In this document: positions 1 through 5,670 of the stretch, piece by piece
Numbering within the stretch: position 1 is the first letter of the stretch
Layout of the letters: the number at the start of each line of letters is the position of its first letter
NCBI GenBank assembly: GCA_002501135.1
Contig: DLRQ01000080.1
Span: 1,706 to 7,396, forward strand
Direction: 5' to 3'
Source of the DNA: Candidatus Neomicrothrix sp. UBA7884
Lineage (GTDB): Bacteria > Actinomycetota > Acidimicrobiia > Acidimicrobiales > MedAcidi-G1
Length of the DNA: 5,691 bases
Notes under the pieces: model-generated
Told to the model about the DNA's origin: nothing
Seen by the model: only the letters and a program-made list of their open reading frames with translations
The model's database searches: none
Program-made: the position numbers and the translations under genes

Positions 1-56
1 TGAACCAGTCGAATCGAATCATCCGTACGGGAGCGACGCCCGACAGGCCCCATCAC
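1..56 (-). CDS. Possible 5' end of a PP2C-type phosphatase gene, cut by the left edge
   Basis: A reading frame opens on the minus strand at GTG 56 (or the adjacent ATG 53) just after an in-frame TAG, and runs off the window. It encodes MMGPVGRRSRTDDSIRLV. The stretch GRRSRTDDS loosely resembles the first PP2C motif (G-x-V-R-x-x-N-E-D-S), whose acidic residues bind metal. In actinobacteria a PP2C phosphatase (PstP) typically follows the FhaB-type FHA gene, which is the gene just upstream here. Against this, the start lies closer to the motif than is usual in PstP, there is no clear ribosome binding site, and only 18 codons are visible. The other two frames hit stops here; one is a 16-codon frame starting at ATG 103, coupled TGATG to the FHA stop. 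This is a suggestion from context, not an identification. Confidence 0.25.
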   Translation of the reverse strand, partial: MMGPVGRRSRTDDSIRLV

Positions 57-102
57 GGGCTACCGGCGAGGTGAGTGGACACCTGGTGTGGCGACGCTGG
101 CA

Positions 103-513
103 TCAGGCCACCTCGAGGACCGTGTCGCCAACCTGGAGTCGATCACCGGCTCCGATCACCGTTGGGACGATCACCCTGGCACGGTTCATGTAGGTGCCGT
201 TGACCGATCCAAGGTCCTCAACGACGAGCTTGCCGCCTCGGTGGAAAATCCTTGCGTGCATCTGGGACACATGGTTGTCGTCGATTGTCACCGAGCATCC
301 GGCTGCCCTACCCACGGTGAGGTCGTCGCACAGGTCGAATGCCCGACCGCTCATGGATTCGGGTTCGACGACGAACAGGTGTGACGCTCCCCACCGATGT
401 GCCGCACGGGAGGGCCGGGAGGCCAACCACGCTGATCTCACCACCCGGAGGAACACGTAGTAGACGAGGGCGAGGGCACCCAGCCCGACAATGGTCAGGA
501 CCTGATCGTTCAC
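103..513 (-). CDS. Membrane-anchored FHA-domain protein (FhaB/FipA-like)
   Basis: A 136-residue protein that should bind phosphothreonine peptides, as Ser/Thr kinase signalling adaptors do. Residues about 5-24 form one hydrophobic segment (LTIVGLGALALVYYVFL) followed by Arg-rich sequence, which implies an N-terminal anchor with the FHA domain in the cytoplasm. The FHA core is complete: G68-R69, S83-x-x-H86 and N105-G106-T107, with the usual beta-strand spacing. Length and layout match actinobacterial FhaB/FipA, a small TM-FHA protein tied to cell-wall synthesis and division and usually encoded beside pstP, rodA, pbpA and pknA/B. The frame stays open upstream to 693, but that would run through tRNA-Leu, so the start must be internal. 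I chose GTG 513: a TAGCAT box lies 10 nt upstream and no Shine-Dalgarno is present. GTG 558 (151 residues) is the alternative. The domain call is secure; the FhaB role is inferred. Confidence 0.85.
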   Translation of the reverse strand: MNDQVLTIVGLGALALVYYVFLRVVRSAWLASRPSRAAHRWGASHLFVVEPESMSGRAFDLCDDLTVGRAAGCSVTIDDNHVSQMHARIFHRGGKLVVEDLGSVNGTYMNRARVIVPTVIGAGDRLQVGDTVLEVA

Positions 514-523
514 TGTGGAAGCG

Positions 524-529
524 ATGCTA
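524..529 (-). promoter_or_regulatory. Possible -10 box of the FHA gene (near-leaderless)
   Basis: Read on the minus strand this is TAGCAT, matching the actinobacterial TANNNT -10 pattern. It ends 10 nt before GTG 513, so the transcript would have a leader of only a few bases. I see no convincing -35 hexamer at 16-18 nt upstream. An exact TTGACA at 534-539 is on the plus strand and has no partner -10 box. Confidence 0.3.
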
Positions 530-588
530 CTTGTTGACAGTTGGGGGAACAGGTTCACCTCGACGGGGCTGATCGGCGAGACAGGCGG

Positions 589-594
589 TACCCT
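589..594 (+). promoter_or_regulatory. Possible -10 box of tRNA-Leu
   Basis: TACCCT fits TANNNT and ends 14 nt before the first base of tRNA-Leu, giving a plausible short 5' leader for RNase P removal. No good -35 hexamer is seen at the expected spacing, so this is weak support only. Confidence 0.3.
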
Positions 595-608
595 TCCCGA
601 CGCTGCTC

Positions 609-692
<84 letters not shown>

Positions 693-718
693 CCCACCGG
701 TCTTGAGCACCCGGTGGG
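693..718. terminator. GC-rich hairpin between tRNA-Leu and the convergent operon
   Basis: Perfect 8-bp inverted repeat CCCACCGG (693-700) / CCGGTGGG (711-718) with a 10-nt loop. It begins on the base after the tRNA-Leu discriminator and ends 14 nt beyond the stop of the convergent reductase gene. The position suits a two-way transcription stop or a 3'-processing boundary. Neither side has a T-run, so it is not a classical intrinsic terminator. Confidence 0.5.
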
Positions 719-732
719 GCTCCGGCGGCCCG

Positions 733-1722
733 TCAGGTTGCGTTCAGGTCGACTACCACGCGGCCACGGACTCGACCGGCCAGGATCTCGGCCGCTGCAT
801 GTGGTACCTCATCCAGGCTGACGGTCGTGGTCATGGATTCCAGCAGGTCGGTATCCAGGTCGGTTGCAAGGCGTTCCCATGCGAGCAGCCTCCTGGGCCT
901 TGGGACGGTCACGGAGTGCACTCCCCGCAGCGTGACCCCGCGCAGGATGAACGGTGCCACCGTGGTAATCAGATCCATGCCCTGAGCCAGGCCACAGGCC
1001 GCCACGCACCCTTCGGGGGACACTGCTGCCAGTACGTTTGCGAGCGTGTGGCTTCCGACGGCGTCGACCGCTCCTGCCCAGCGGGCTCTTGCCAACGGCC
1101 GGTTTGAGGGTTCGGACAGTTCGGCCCGGTCGATGATGGTCGTGGCTCCCAGGGACTCCAGGTAGACGGTTTCCTCGGGCCGCCCGGTCGACGCATGCAC
1201 CTCGTATCCGAGGGCTGCCAGCAGTGCCACGGCGATGCTTCCGACGCCGCCGGCCGCACCAGTGACGAGAACCGGACCGGACCCGGAGGTCACGTCATGG
1301 TCCTCGAGGGCCAGGACGCACAGCATCGCAGTGAAGCCGGCGGTACCAATGGCCATTGCCTGTGCGGTGGTGAGGCCCCCGGGGACAGGCACGGTCCAGC
1401 CCGCTTCTACCCGTGCCCGCTGGGAGAATCCGCCCCAGACACCCTCTCCGAGCCCCCAGCCGTTGATGAGGATCTCCTGACCAACTGCCACATCTGGGCT
1501 GGTCGACTCTGTGACCGTGCCAGCCAGGTCGATCCCGGGCACCATCGGCCATGAGGTGACGATTGGAGATGCGTCCATGACGACGAGGCCATCCTTGAAG
1601 TTGACGGTTGAGTACTCGACATCGACTAGAACATCGCCGGCGGGGAGGTCGTCGTCGGTCAGGTCCACGAACGTGGAACTGAACTCGCCGTCGACCTTGT
1701 CGACCATCAGCGCTCGAAACAT
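733..1722 (-). CDS. acuI: Acrylyl-CoA reductase / YhdH-type quinone oxidoreductase (MDR family)
   Basis: A 329-residue soluble, zinc-independent medium-chain dehydrogenase/reductase of the AcuI/YhdH subfamily. Characterised members reduce acryloyl-CoA to propionyl-CoA with NADPH, as in DMSP/acrylate and 3-hydroxypropionate breakdown. Family landmarks are N41-F-K-D44, the stretch GWGLGEGVWGG (88-98), GTAGFTAMLCVLALE (126-140), the Rossmann nucleotide loop VTGAAGGVGS (153-162), WAGAVDAVG (215-223) and CGLAQG (243-248). Length matches the E. coli homologue (about 324). Residue 269 is His in GVHSV, where E. coli YhdH has GVDSV. The ATG is preceded by GAGAGG with a 6-nt spacer. It is the last gene of the four-gene operon, 48 nt after the MBL hydrolase stop. 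The subfamily is secure; the true substrate is inferred, since quinones or other enoyl thioesters remain possible. Confidence 0.88.
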   Translation of the reverse strand: MFRALMVDKVDGEFSSTFVDLTDDDLPAGDVLVDVEYSTVNFKDGLVVMDASPIVTSWPMVPGIDLAGTVTESTSPDVAVGQEILINGWGLGEGVWGGFSQRARVEAGWTVPVPGGLTTAQAMAIGTAGFTAMLCVLALEDHDVTSGSGPVLVTGAAGGVGSIAVALLAALGYEVHASTGRPEETVYLESLGATTIIDRAELSEPSNRPLARARWAGAVDAVGSHTLANVLAAVSPEGCVAACGLAQGMDLITTVAPFILRGVTLRGVHSVTVPRPRRLLAWERLATDLDTDLLESMTTTVSLDEVPHAAAEILAGRVRGRVVVDLNAT

Positions 1723-1728
1723 CTGGAT

Positions 1729-1734
1729 CCTCTC
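1729..1734 (-). promoter_or_regulatory. Ribosome binding site of the acrylyl-CoA reductase gene
   Basis: GAGAGG on the minus strand, 6 nt before ATG 1722. It fixes the start codon and shows this last operon gene has its own translation signal. Confidence 0.6.
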
Positions 1735-1770
1735 AATTCTGGTTGTGTGGAAGGTAACCGGGTTTAGACA

Positions 1771-2535
1771 TCAGCGACCGAACATGGCGAGCCACTGCTG
1801 CTCGGACCGGGGATTGAACACGAAGTTGTCACGACGGGTGTCGCCCATCGAGGCTGAGGGTTCCTCGGAGTAGAGGTGGCCCGGGAACAGCACGGCGGTG
1901 TCTGGAACCCTGGCAAGGCGGTTGTGGAGGCTGTCGTACAGGGCTGCTGCATCGCCGCCGGGGAGGTCAGTCCGGCCACAGCCCTCCAAAAAGAGGGTGT
2001 CGCCGGCAACCAGTCGGCCGTCAACGAGAAAACACTGACTACCCGGGGTGTGTCCGGGTGTGTGGATCAACTCGATTCCGATTCCACCGACTTCTACAAT
2101 GTCGCCACTGTCGTGTTGGACGAGATCGTCGTCACCGATGCCGGTCACCTTTGAGATGAACTCAGCCTCGTCGCGCTGGGCGTGAACCGGAACCGATACA
2201 CGGTCGAGCAACTCCTTCGCACCGGTAATGTCGAACCCCATCATTGAGCCACCCACGTGGTCCGGGTGGTAGTGCGTCGCCAGCACCCCTGTGCACCGCA
2301 TGCCGTCGTCCTCAAGCACACCGAGGATTGTGTCGACGTCATAGGCCGGGTCCACCACAACGGCCTCTCCGGTCCGGTGATCACCTATCAGGTAGATGAA
2401 GTTGACCATTTGGCCGGCGACCACGTCCTCTGTGGCGAAGTCCCGCCCTGAGAGCAGTTGTCGAAAGTAGAGGGGATCCTCGGAACGGGCTCCGGGTACT
2501 TGTCCTGTCGTGCCAGCATCGCTCATACCGGACAT
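1771..2535 (-). CDS. MBL-fold metallohydrolase (glyoxalase-II-like)
   Basis: A 254-residue metallo-beta-lactamase-fold hydrolase with a complete dinuclear metal site: T87-H-Y-H-P-D-H93, H162 in HTPGHTPGS, D179 in AGDTLF and H220 in FPGHLY. The stretch EGCGRTDLPGGD (184-195) is typical of the glyoxalase II/YcbL/ETHE1 group, which hydrolyse acyl-thiol esters such as S-lactoylglutathione (or mycothiol or bacillithiol analogues) or oxidise persulfides. The family cannot be narrowed to one substrate from sequence alone. The frame is open upstream to 2700, but that part overlaps larC, so I start at ATG 2535, 13 nt after the larC stop. ATG 2526 is a close alternative. Neither has a good Shine-Dalgarno, suggesting translation coupled to larC. 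No signal peptide is seen, so it is probably cytoplasmic. Confidence 0.88.
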   Translation of the reverse strand: MSGMSDAGTTGQVPGARSEDPLYFRQLLSGRDFATEDVVAGQMVNFIYLIGDHRTGEAVVVDPAYDVDTILGVLEDDGMRCTGVLATHYHPDHVGGSMMGFDITGAKELLDRVSVPVHAQRDEAEFISKVTGIGDDDLVQHDSGDIVEVGGIGIELIHTPGHTPGSQCFLVDGRLVAGDTLFLEGCGRTDLPGGDAAALYDSLHNRLARVPDTAVLFPGHLYSEEPSASMGDTRRDNFVFNPRSEQQWLAMFGR

Positions 2536-2548
2536 CGTAGGTACCCGG

Positions 2549-3766
2549 TCAGGCTGGTTCTCCGTCGAGTGACGGAGGGATGCTGTCAGCCTGCGAGTTG
2601 GCTGACCTCCGATTCCTCCAAGCCTCCTCAGCCAGCGATACGACCTCGCGCAAGGGAAGTCCAAGTTCCGCAGCCACCCGCGCTGCGTCGTCGTGTTCAA
2701 CCTTGGCCCGACCTGCTGTGACCTTCATGGCTACTGCCATTCCATGTACCTCGATCTCGTCCATGAAGCGGGCAGCCGGCCACCTTTCGATGGAGTGGCC
2801 CCTCACACCGAGGGAACCGGTCTCAGAGGTGAGGACAGAAGCCACTGCAGCTGTCAGTGCAGGATCACACAGCGCGCTCACCAGGTGGGCGGGCCGTCCC
2901 TTCTTCATGACAATCGGGGTAACCCAGGCATCGTGTGCGCCCGCTGCCAGACACTGGACAACCGTGTGGGCAAGGGTCTCTCCGGTTGCGTCATCCACGT
3001 TCACCTCAAGAAGGGTGACCGGTTGGCCTTGTCGGGTGACCTCGGCTGAGGTGCCGAGAACCACCTGGGTCAGATTGGGGCGGCCATCCAGATCCCTGTC
3101 GCCGGCACCGAACCCCATGGAGCCCACAACCATGGCCGGCATGGGGCCCCAGCCGGCAGCAAGCGCCGACATGAGAGCAGCACCTGTTGGTGTCGTCAAC
3201 TCAAACGGAACGTCGATGCCGTGGGTTGGAGCTCCAACCAGGAGGCCCACTACAGCCGGCGCCGGCACAGGGATGGTCCCGTGTGCCGCCTCTACCGTCC
3301 CACGGCCTGTGGCGATGCTCGAGCACCAGACCTCATCGATGTCGAGCACCTCAAGTGCAGCACAGGTGCCGACCACATCGATGATGCTGTCGATGGCACC
3401 CACCTCGTGGAAGTGAACCTCTGACGCTGGTTGCTGGTGGAGCCTGCCTTCCACCTCTGCAAGCGCTCTGAACACGGCAACAGCTCTGCGGGTAACCCGG
3501 TCCGGTAGGGAGGCCTCGCCGATCATCTCGATGATGCCGCCTGCCGTCCGATGTTGTGGGTCCATCTCGGCCCCGACCCGTGCCTTGATACCGGCCAGCC
3601 CACAGCGGAGCACAGGGTCGGCCGTCAGATCCCACCCACCGACAGGTAGGCGCTCCAGCAGTCCCTTCACCTCGTCAAGGTCGGCACCCGCATCCAGCAG
3701 TGACCCGAGGGTCATGTCTCCCGCAACACCCGAAAAGCAGTGAAACCACGCCAACCGAACTCCCAT
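2549..3766 (-). CDS. larC: LarC, nickel-inserting enzyme for the nickel-pincer nucleotide cofactor
   Basis: A 405-residue protein that inserts nickel into pyridinium-3,5-bisthiocarboxylic acid mononucleotide in a CTP-dependent reaction, the last step of NPN cofactor synthesis. Hallmarks are the N-terminal FHCFSGVAGDMTLGSLLDAG (8-27), HFHEVGAIDSIIDVVG (118-133), GRGTVEAAHGTIPVPAPA (154-171), ELTTPTGAALM (189-199), and the C-terminal domain EVNVDDATGE (254-263) and MKKGRPAHL (287-295). Both domains are in one uninterrupted frame, unlike Lactiplantibacillus plantarum, where larC is split and joined by programmed frameshifting. The linker near residues 67-82 has only one His (DPQHRTAGG), whereas many homologues carry a His-rich run there. 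ATG 3766 overlaps the larB stop by one base (TAATG) and has a strong GGAGGA 5 nt upstream. An upstream extension of the frame lies inside larB and is rejected. Confidence 0.95.
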   Translation of the reverse strand: MGVRLAWFHCFSGVAGDMTLGSLLDAGADLDEVKGLLERLPVGGWDLTADPVLRCGLAGIKARVGAEMDPQHRTAGGIIEMIGEASLPDRVTRRAVAVFRALAEVEGRLHQQPASEVHFHEVGAIDSIIDVVGTCAALEVLDIDEVWCSSIATGRGTVEAAHGTIPVPAPAVVGLLVGAPTHGIDVPFELTTPTGAALMSALAAGWGPMPAMVVGSMGFGAGDRDLDGRPNLTQVVLGTSAEVTRQGQPVTLLEVNVDDATGETLAHTVVQCLAAGAHDAWVTPIVMKKGRPAHLVSALCDPALTAAVASVLTSETGSLGVRGHSIERWPAARFMDEIEVHGMAVAMKVTAGRAKVEHDDAARVAAELGLPLREVVSLAEEAWRNRRSANSQADSIPPSLDGEPA

Positions 3767-4527
3767 TATCTTCCTCCACCGGTTGAACTGGACGGTCCCA
3801 AGTGGCGCAGCACTGCACAGGCCGCTCCAAAGCCGTTGTCGATTCCGACGACGGTCAACCCGGAAGCACACGATGCCAACATCCCCAGCAGGGCCGTCAC
3901 GCCCTCAAGTGAGGATCCGTATCCCACGCTCGTCGGTACTGCCACGACCGGCGCTGAGGTGAGACCGCCAACGACGCTGGCGAGCGCCCCCTCCATACCC
4001 GCGATTACCGCGACCGCGTCGGCATCGGCGATCCTGTCGACATCGGCGAGAAGCCGGTGCAACCCCGAGACGCCAACATCGTCGAGTCGATCGGGTTCTA
4101 TTCCATATGCCCATAGAACGGAAGCGGCCTCGTCGGCAACGGGAATGTCGGCCGTACCGGCGGTCACGACTATCACCCGGTCGGTCCGCTCAGCGGCTCT
4201 GCGCCATACGACTGTTCCATCAACAACGGATGCTGAACCGTTCACAGCGAGGGCCGCCTCGACCTGCGGCTTGTCGGCCCTTGTAAGCACAACCGGGCCG
4301 CCACCGCCCGACAGCAACTCCTCCACGATCACAGCCACGTCCTCCGGCGACTTGCCTGGTCCGTAGATGGCCTCCGGCAGTCCCTGTCTTATTGAGCGGT
4401 GGTGATCGATACGGGCAACGCCCAGGTCAGCAAACGGAAGCCTGCTCAGAACCCGTACGGCATCGTCCGGGTCGACCTCTCCAACTGCCACACCATTGAT
4501 CAACTCACGCAGGTCCCCGGCGTCCAC
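3766..4527 (-). CDS. larB: LarB, NaAD carboxylase/hydrolase for the nickel-pincer nucleotide cofactor
   Basis: A 253-residue protein for the first NPN step: carboxylation of nicotinic acid adenine dinucleotide and release of AMP, giving pyridinium-3,5-biscarboxylic acid mononucleotide. The N-terminal family signature is ADLGVARIDHHRSIRQGLPE with YGPGKSPE (33-62). The PurE-like C-terminal domain has TAGTADIPVADEA (122-134), AGMEGALASVVGGL (176-189), PVVAVPTSVGYG (193-204) and SCASG...GIDNGFGAA (219-236). C220 is in the position of the cysteine reported to form a covalent adduct with the pyridinium ring. Homologues commonly have NIDN where this has GIDN. Start choice: GTG 4527 gives the usual short lead into LRELI and has AGGTGAGG 8 nt upstream. 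ATG 4557 (263 residues) would overlap the pheA start and lacks a ribosome binding site. It is the first gene of the operon; larE is not in view. Confidence 0.94.
   Translation of the reverse strand: MDAGDLRELINGVAVGEVDPDDAVRVLSRLPFADLGVARIDHHRSIRQGLPEAIYGPGKSPEDVAVIVEELLSGGGGPVVLTRADKPQVEAALAVNGSASVVDGTVVWRRAAERTDRVIVVTAGTADIPVADEAASVLWAYGIEPDRLDDVGVSGLHRLLADVDRIADADAVAVIAGMEGALASVVGGLTSAPVVAVPTSVGYGSSLEGVTALLGMLASCASGLTVVGIDNGFGAACAVLRHLGPSSSTGGGR
3772..3777 (-). promoter_or_regulatory. Ribosome binding site of larC
   Basis: GGAGGA on the minus strand, 5 nt before ATG 3766 and inside the last codons of larB. It decides the larC start and, with the TAATG overlap, indicates translational coupling. 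Confidence 0.8.
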
Positions 4528-4532
4528 CTCAC

Positions 4533-4543
4533 TATCCTCACCT
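4533..4543. promoter_or_regulatory. Shared start region: larB ribosome binding site and possible pheA -10 box
   Basis: On the minus strand AGGTGAGG (4543-4536) sits 8 nt before GTG 4527 of larB. On the plus strand TATCCT (4533-4538) fits the TANNNT -10 pattern and ends 8 nt before GTG 4547 of pheA, as expected for a leaderless or nearly leaderless message. The two signals share three base pairs (4536-4538). The RBS reading is moderately supported; the -10 reading is tentative, since no good -35 is present at 17 nt. Confidence 0.4.
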
Positions 4544-4546
4544 GTC

Positions 4547-5494
4547 GTGACCGACATCGCACACACAGACCGCAAAGTTCTCGCATATCTGGGGCCCAAC
4601 GGCACCTTCACCGAACAGGCCCTCTTGACCCAGGACGACCTTGCAGGCCTCGACCTGCGTCTGGCCTCGTCAATTCCAGAGGTTCTGAGCATGGTGGGCG
4701 AGGGTTCGGTCGACCTCGGCTTTGCGGCGATCGAGAACTCCATCGAGGGCAGCGTCAACATCACCCAGGACACGCTTGCTTTCGAAGCCGACCTGCTAAT
4801 CCAACGCGAGGTGGTCATCTCAGTCGAGTTGAACCTTCTGGCACCACCCGCAACGGGCCTTGACTCCATTGAACGGGTTGTTTCCTTTCCGCATGCCACA
4901 GCCCAGTGCCGTGGCTGGCTTCAGGAGAACCTGCCATCGGCCGACACGGGAGCCGCCAACTCCACGGCAGATGCGGCACGCCAGACTGCCCATGAGAACG
5001 ACGGTCGCACCGCTGCAATAGCTCCGGCCAGAGCCGCCGAGGTCTACGGCCTCGACACGCTGGCAGCCGGGATCGAGGACCATTCCTCCAACCAGACGCG
5101 GTTCGTTCTGGTCGCCCGTGGTGGTATTCCAGCACCAACGGGGCACGACAAGACGTCGTTGGTCGTGTTCCAGCGTGCCGACAGACCGGGCACCCTGCTC
5201 GGCATGCTCCAGGAGTTCGCGGCCAGGTCAATCAACCTGACCCGTCTCGAGTCCAGACCGACCAAGCAGGGACTGGGCGACTACTGCTTCCTGATGGACT
5301 GCGAGGGCCACGTTTCAGACGAGCTGGTCGCTGACTGTCTGCGGAACCTCCACATGAAGCACGGTCTTGTGAAGTTCCTCGGTTCGTACCCGACCGACAG
5401 CGACAACGGCGACGAAATCCGCGACGATGCATCCACGGCGACCCTCGAGGCCGACACCTGGCTGGCGGACCTACGGGGTCAGGTCGACAGCTGA
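4547..5494 (+). CDS. pheA: Prephenate dehydratase with C-terminal ACT domain
   Basis: A 315-residue cytoplasmic enzyme that converts prephenate to phenylpyruvate in phenylalanine synthesis. The catalytic domain (about 11-190) shows YLGPNGTFTEQAL (14-26), AAIENSIEGSVN (60-71), SFPHATAQC (113-121), NSTADAA (138-144), AAIAPARAAEVYGL (156-169) and the active-site motif T184-R-F186 in NQTRFVLV. The ACT domain (about 202-281) has SLVVFQRADRPGTLLGML, INLTRLESRPTK (ESRP at 235-238) and KFLGSYP, the parts that bind phenylalanine for feedback inhibition. No chorismate mutase domain is fused, so this is the monofunctional form. The start is GTG 4547; no Shine-Dalgarno is seen. ATG 4496 would add 17 residues running back into larB and is less likely. 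The acidic tail after residue 283 is variable in the family. Confidence 0.95.
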   Translation: MTDIAHTDRKVLAYLGPNGTFTEQALLTQDDLAGLDLRLASSIPEVLSMVGEGSVDLGFAAIENSIEGSVNITQDTLAFEADLLIQREVVISVELNLLAPPATGLDSIERVVSFPHATAQCRGWLQENLPSADTGAANSTADAARQTAHENDGRTAAIAPARAAEVYGLDTLAAGIEDHSSNQTRFVLVARGGIPAPTGHDKTSLVVFQRADRPGTLLGMLQEFAARSINLTRLESRPTKQGLGDYCFLMDCEGHVSDELVADCLRNLHMKHGLVKFLGSYPTDSDNGDEIRDDASTATLEADTWLADLRGQVDS

Positions 5495-5498
5495 GCAG

Positions 5499-5531
5499 TC
5501 CCTCCGCCAACTGGTGCCGGTGGCGGAGGGA
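5499..5531. repeat. Perfect 11-bp inverted repeat joining the pheA 3' flank to the tRNA-Ser 3' end
   Basis: TCCCTCCGCCA (5499-5509) is mirrored by TGGCGGAGGGA (5521-5531) around an 11-nt loop. The right arm is exactly the 3' acceptor strand, discriminator and CCA of the minus-strand tRNA-Ser. The left arm lies 5 nt after the pheA stop. The hairpin could end transcription from both convergent genes, although neither side has a T-run. Confidence 0.75.
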
Positions 5532-5608
5532 GGGGGATTCGAACCCCCGGAGCCGTGAGGCTCAACGGTTTTCAAGACCGTCGCAATCGTCCGCTCTGCC
5601 ATCCCTCC
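5521..5608 (-). tRNA. tRNA-Ser (anticodon TGA)
   Basis: A complete class II tRNA on the minus strand. The acceptor strands are GGAGGGA (5608-5602) and TCCCTCC (5531-5525), with discriminator G (5524) and an encoded CCA (5523-5521). The anticodon stem ACGGT/ACCGT closes loop CTTGAAA, anticodon TGA, which reads UCA-type serine codons. The long variable arm has stem GAGCC/GGCTC. The T arm is GGGGG-TTCGAAT-CCCCC. It converges on pheA with 26 nt between them. The encoded CCA contrasts with tRNA-Leu in the same window. Confidence 0.97.
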
Positions 5609-5630
5609 ACCGAGGAGCGTACCGGCGGCG

Positions 5631-5659
5631 TTCCCACGCTCCCTGAGCGCCGGTAACAT
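5631..5659 (+). promoter_or_regulatory. Possible promoter of the right-edge tRNA-Ser
   Basis: TTCCCA (5631-5636) and TAACAT (5654-5659) each match four of six consensus bases and are 17 nt apart, placing a start near 5666, a few bases before the tRNA at 5671. The spacing is ideal but the hexamers are modest. Confidence 0.4.
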
Positions 5660-5670
5660 CCCTGCGTTGA

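Noticed and set aside
534..539. Exact TTGACA on the plus strand as a -35 for tRNA-Leu
   Set aside because: No -10 hexamer occurs 16-18 nt downstream, and it is about 70 nt from the tRNA.
2536..2700. Upstream extension of the MBL hydrolase into larC
   Set aside because: The extra 55 residues are Arg-rich and overlap the conserved end of larC. ATG 2535 leaves a normal 13-nt operon gap.
2580..3416. Long open plus-strand frame (278 codons) opposite larC
   Set aside because: It is antisense to a clear LarC. Its product is Ser/Thr/Ala/Pro-rich with no recognisable domain, as expected of a shadow frame in GC-rich DNA.
3767..3871. Upstream extension of larC to ATG 3871
   Set aside because: It overlaps the conserved C-terminus of larB, while ATG 3766 has a strong GGAGGA and begins right at the LarC homology.
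3740..4366. Open plus-strand frame (208 codons) opposite larB
   Set aside because: Low-complexity Thr/Ser/Ala-rich translation with no motifs; larB on the other strand explains the coding signal.
4558..4899. Upstream extension of larB to ATG 4899
   Set aside because: It lies antisense to conserved PheA sequence and adds Arg/Ser-rich residues not found in LarB; the LarB homology begins near 4527.
5499..5531. Phage or integrative-element attachment site at tRNA-Ser
   Set aside because: The repeat is inverted, not direct, only 22 nt from one start to the other, and no integrase or foreign-looking DNA is nearby. A hairpin is the simpler reading.
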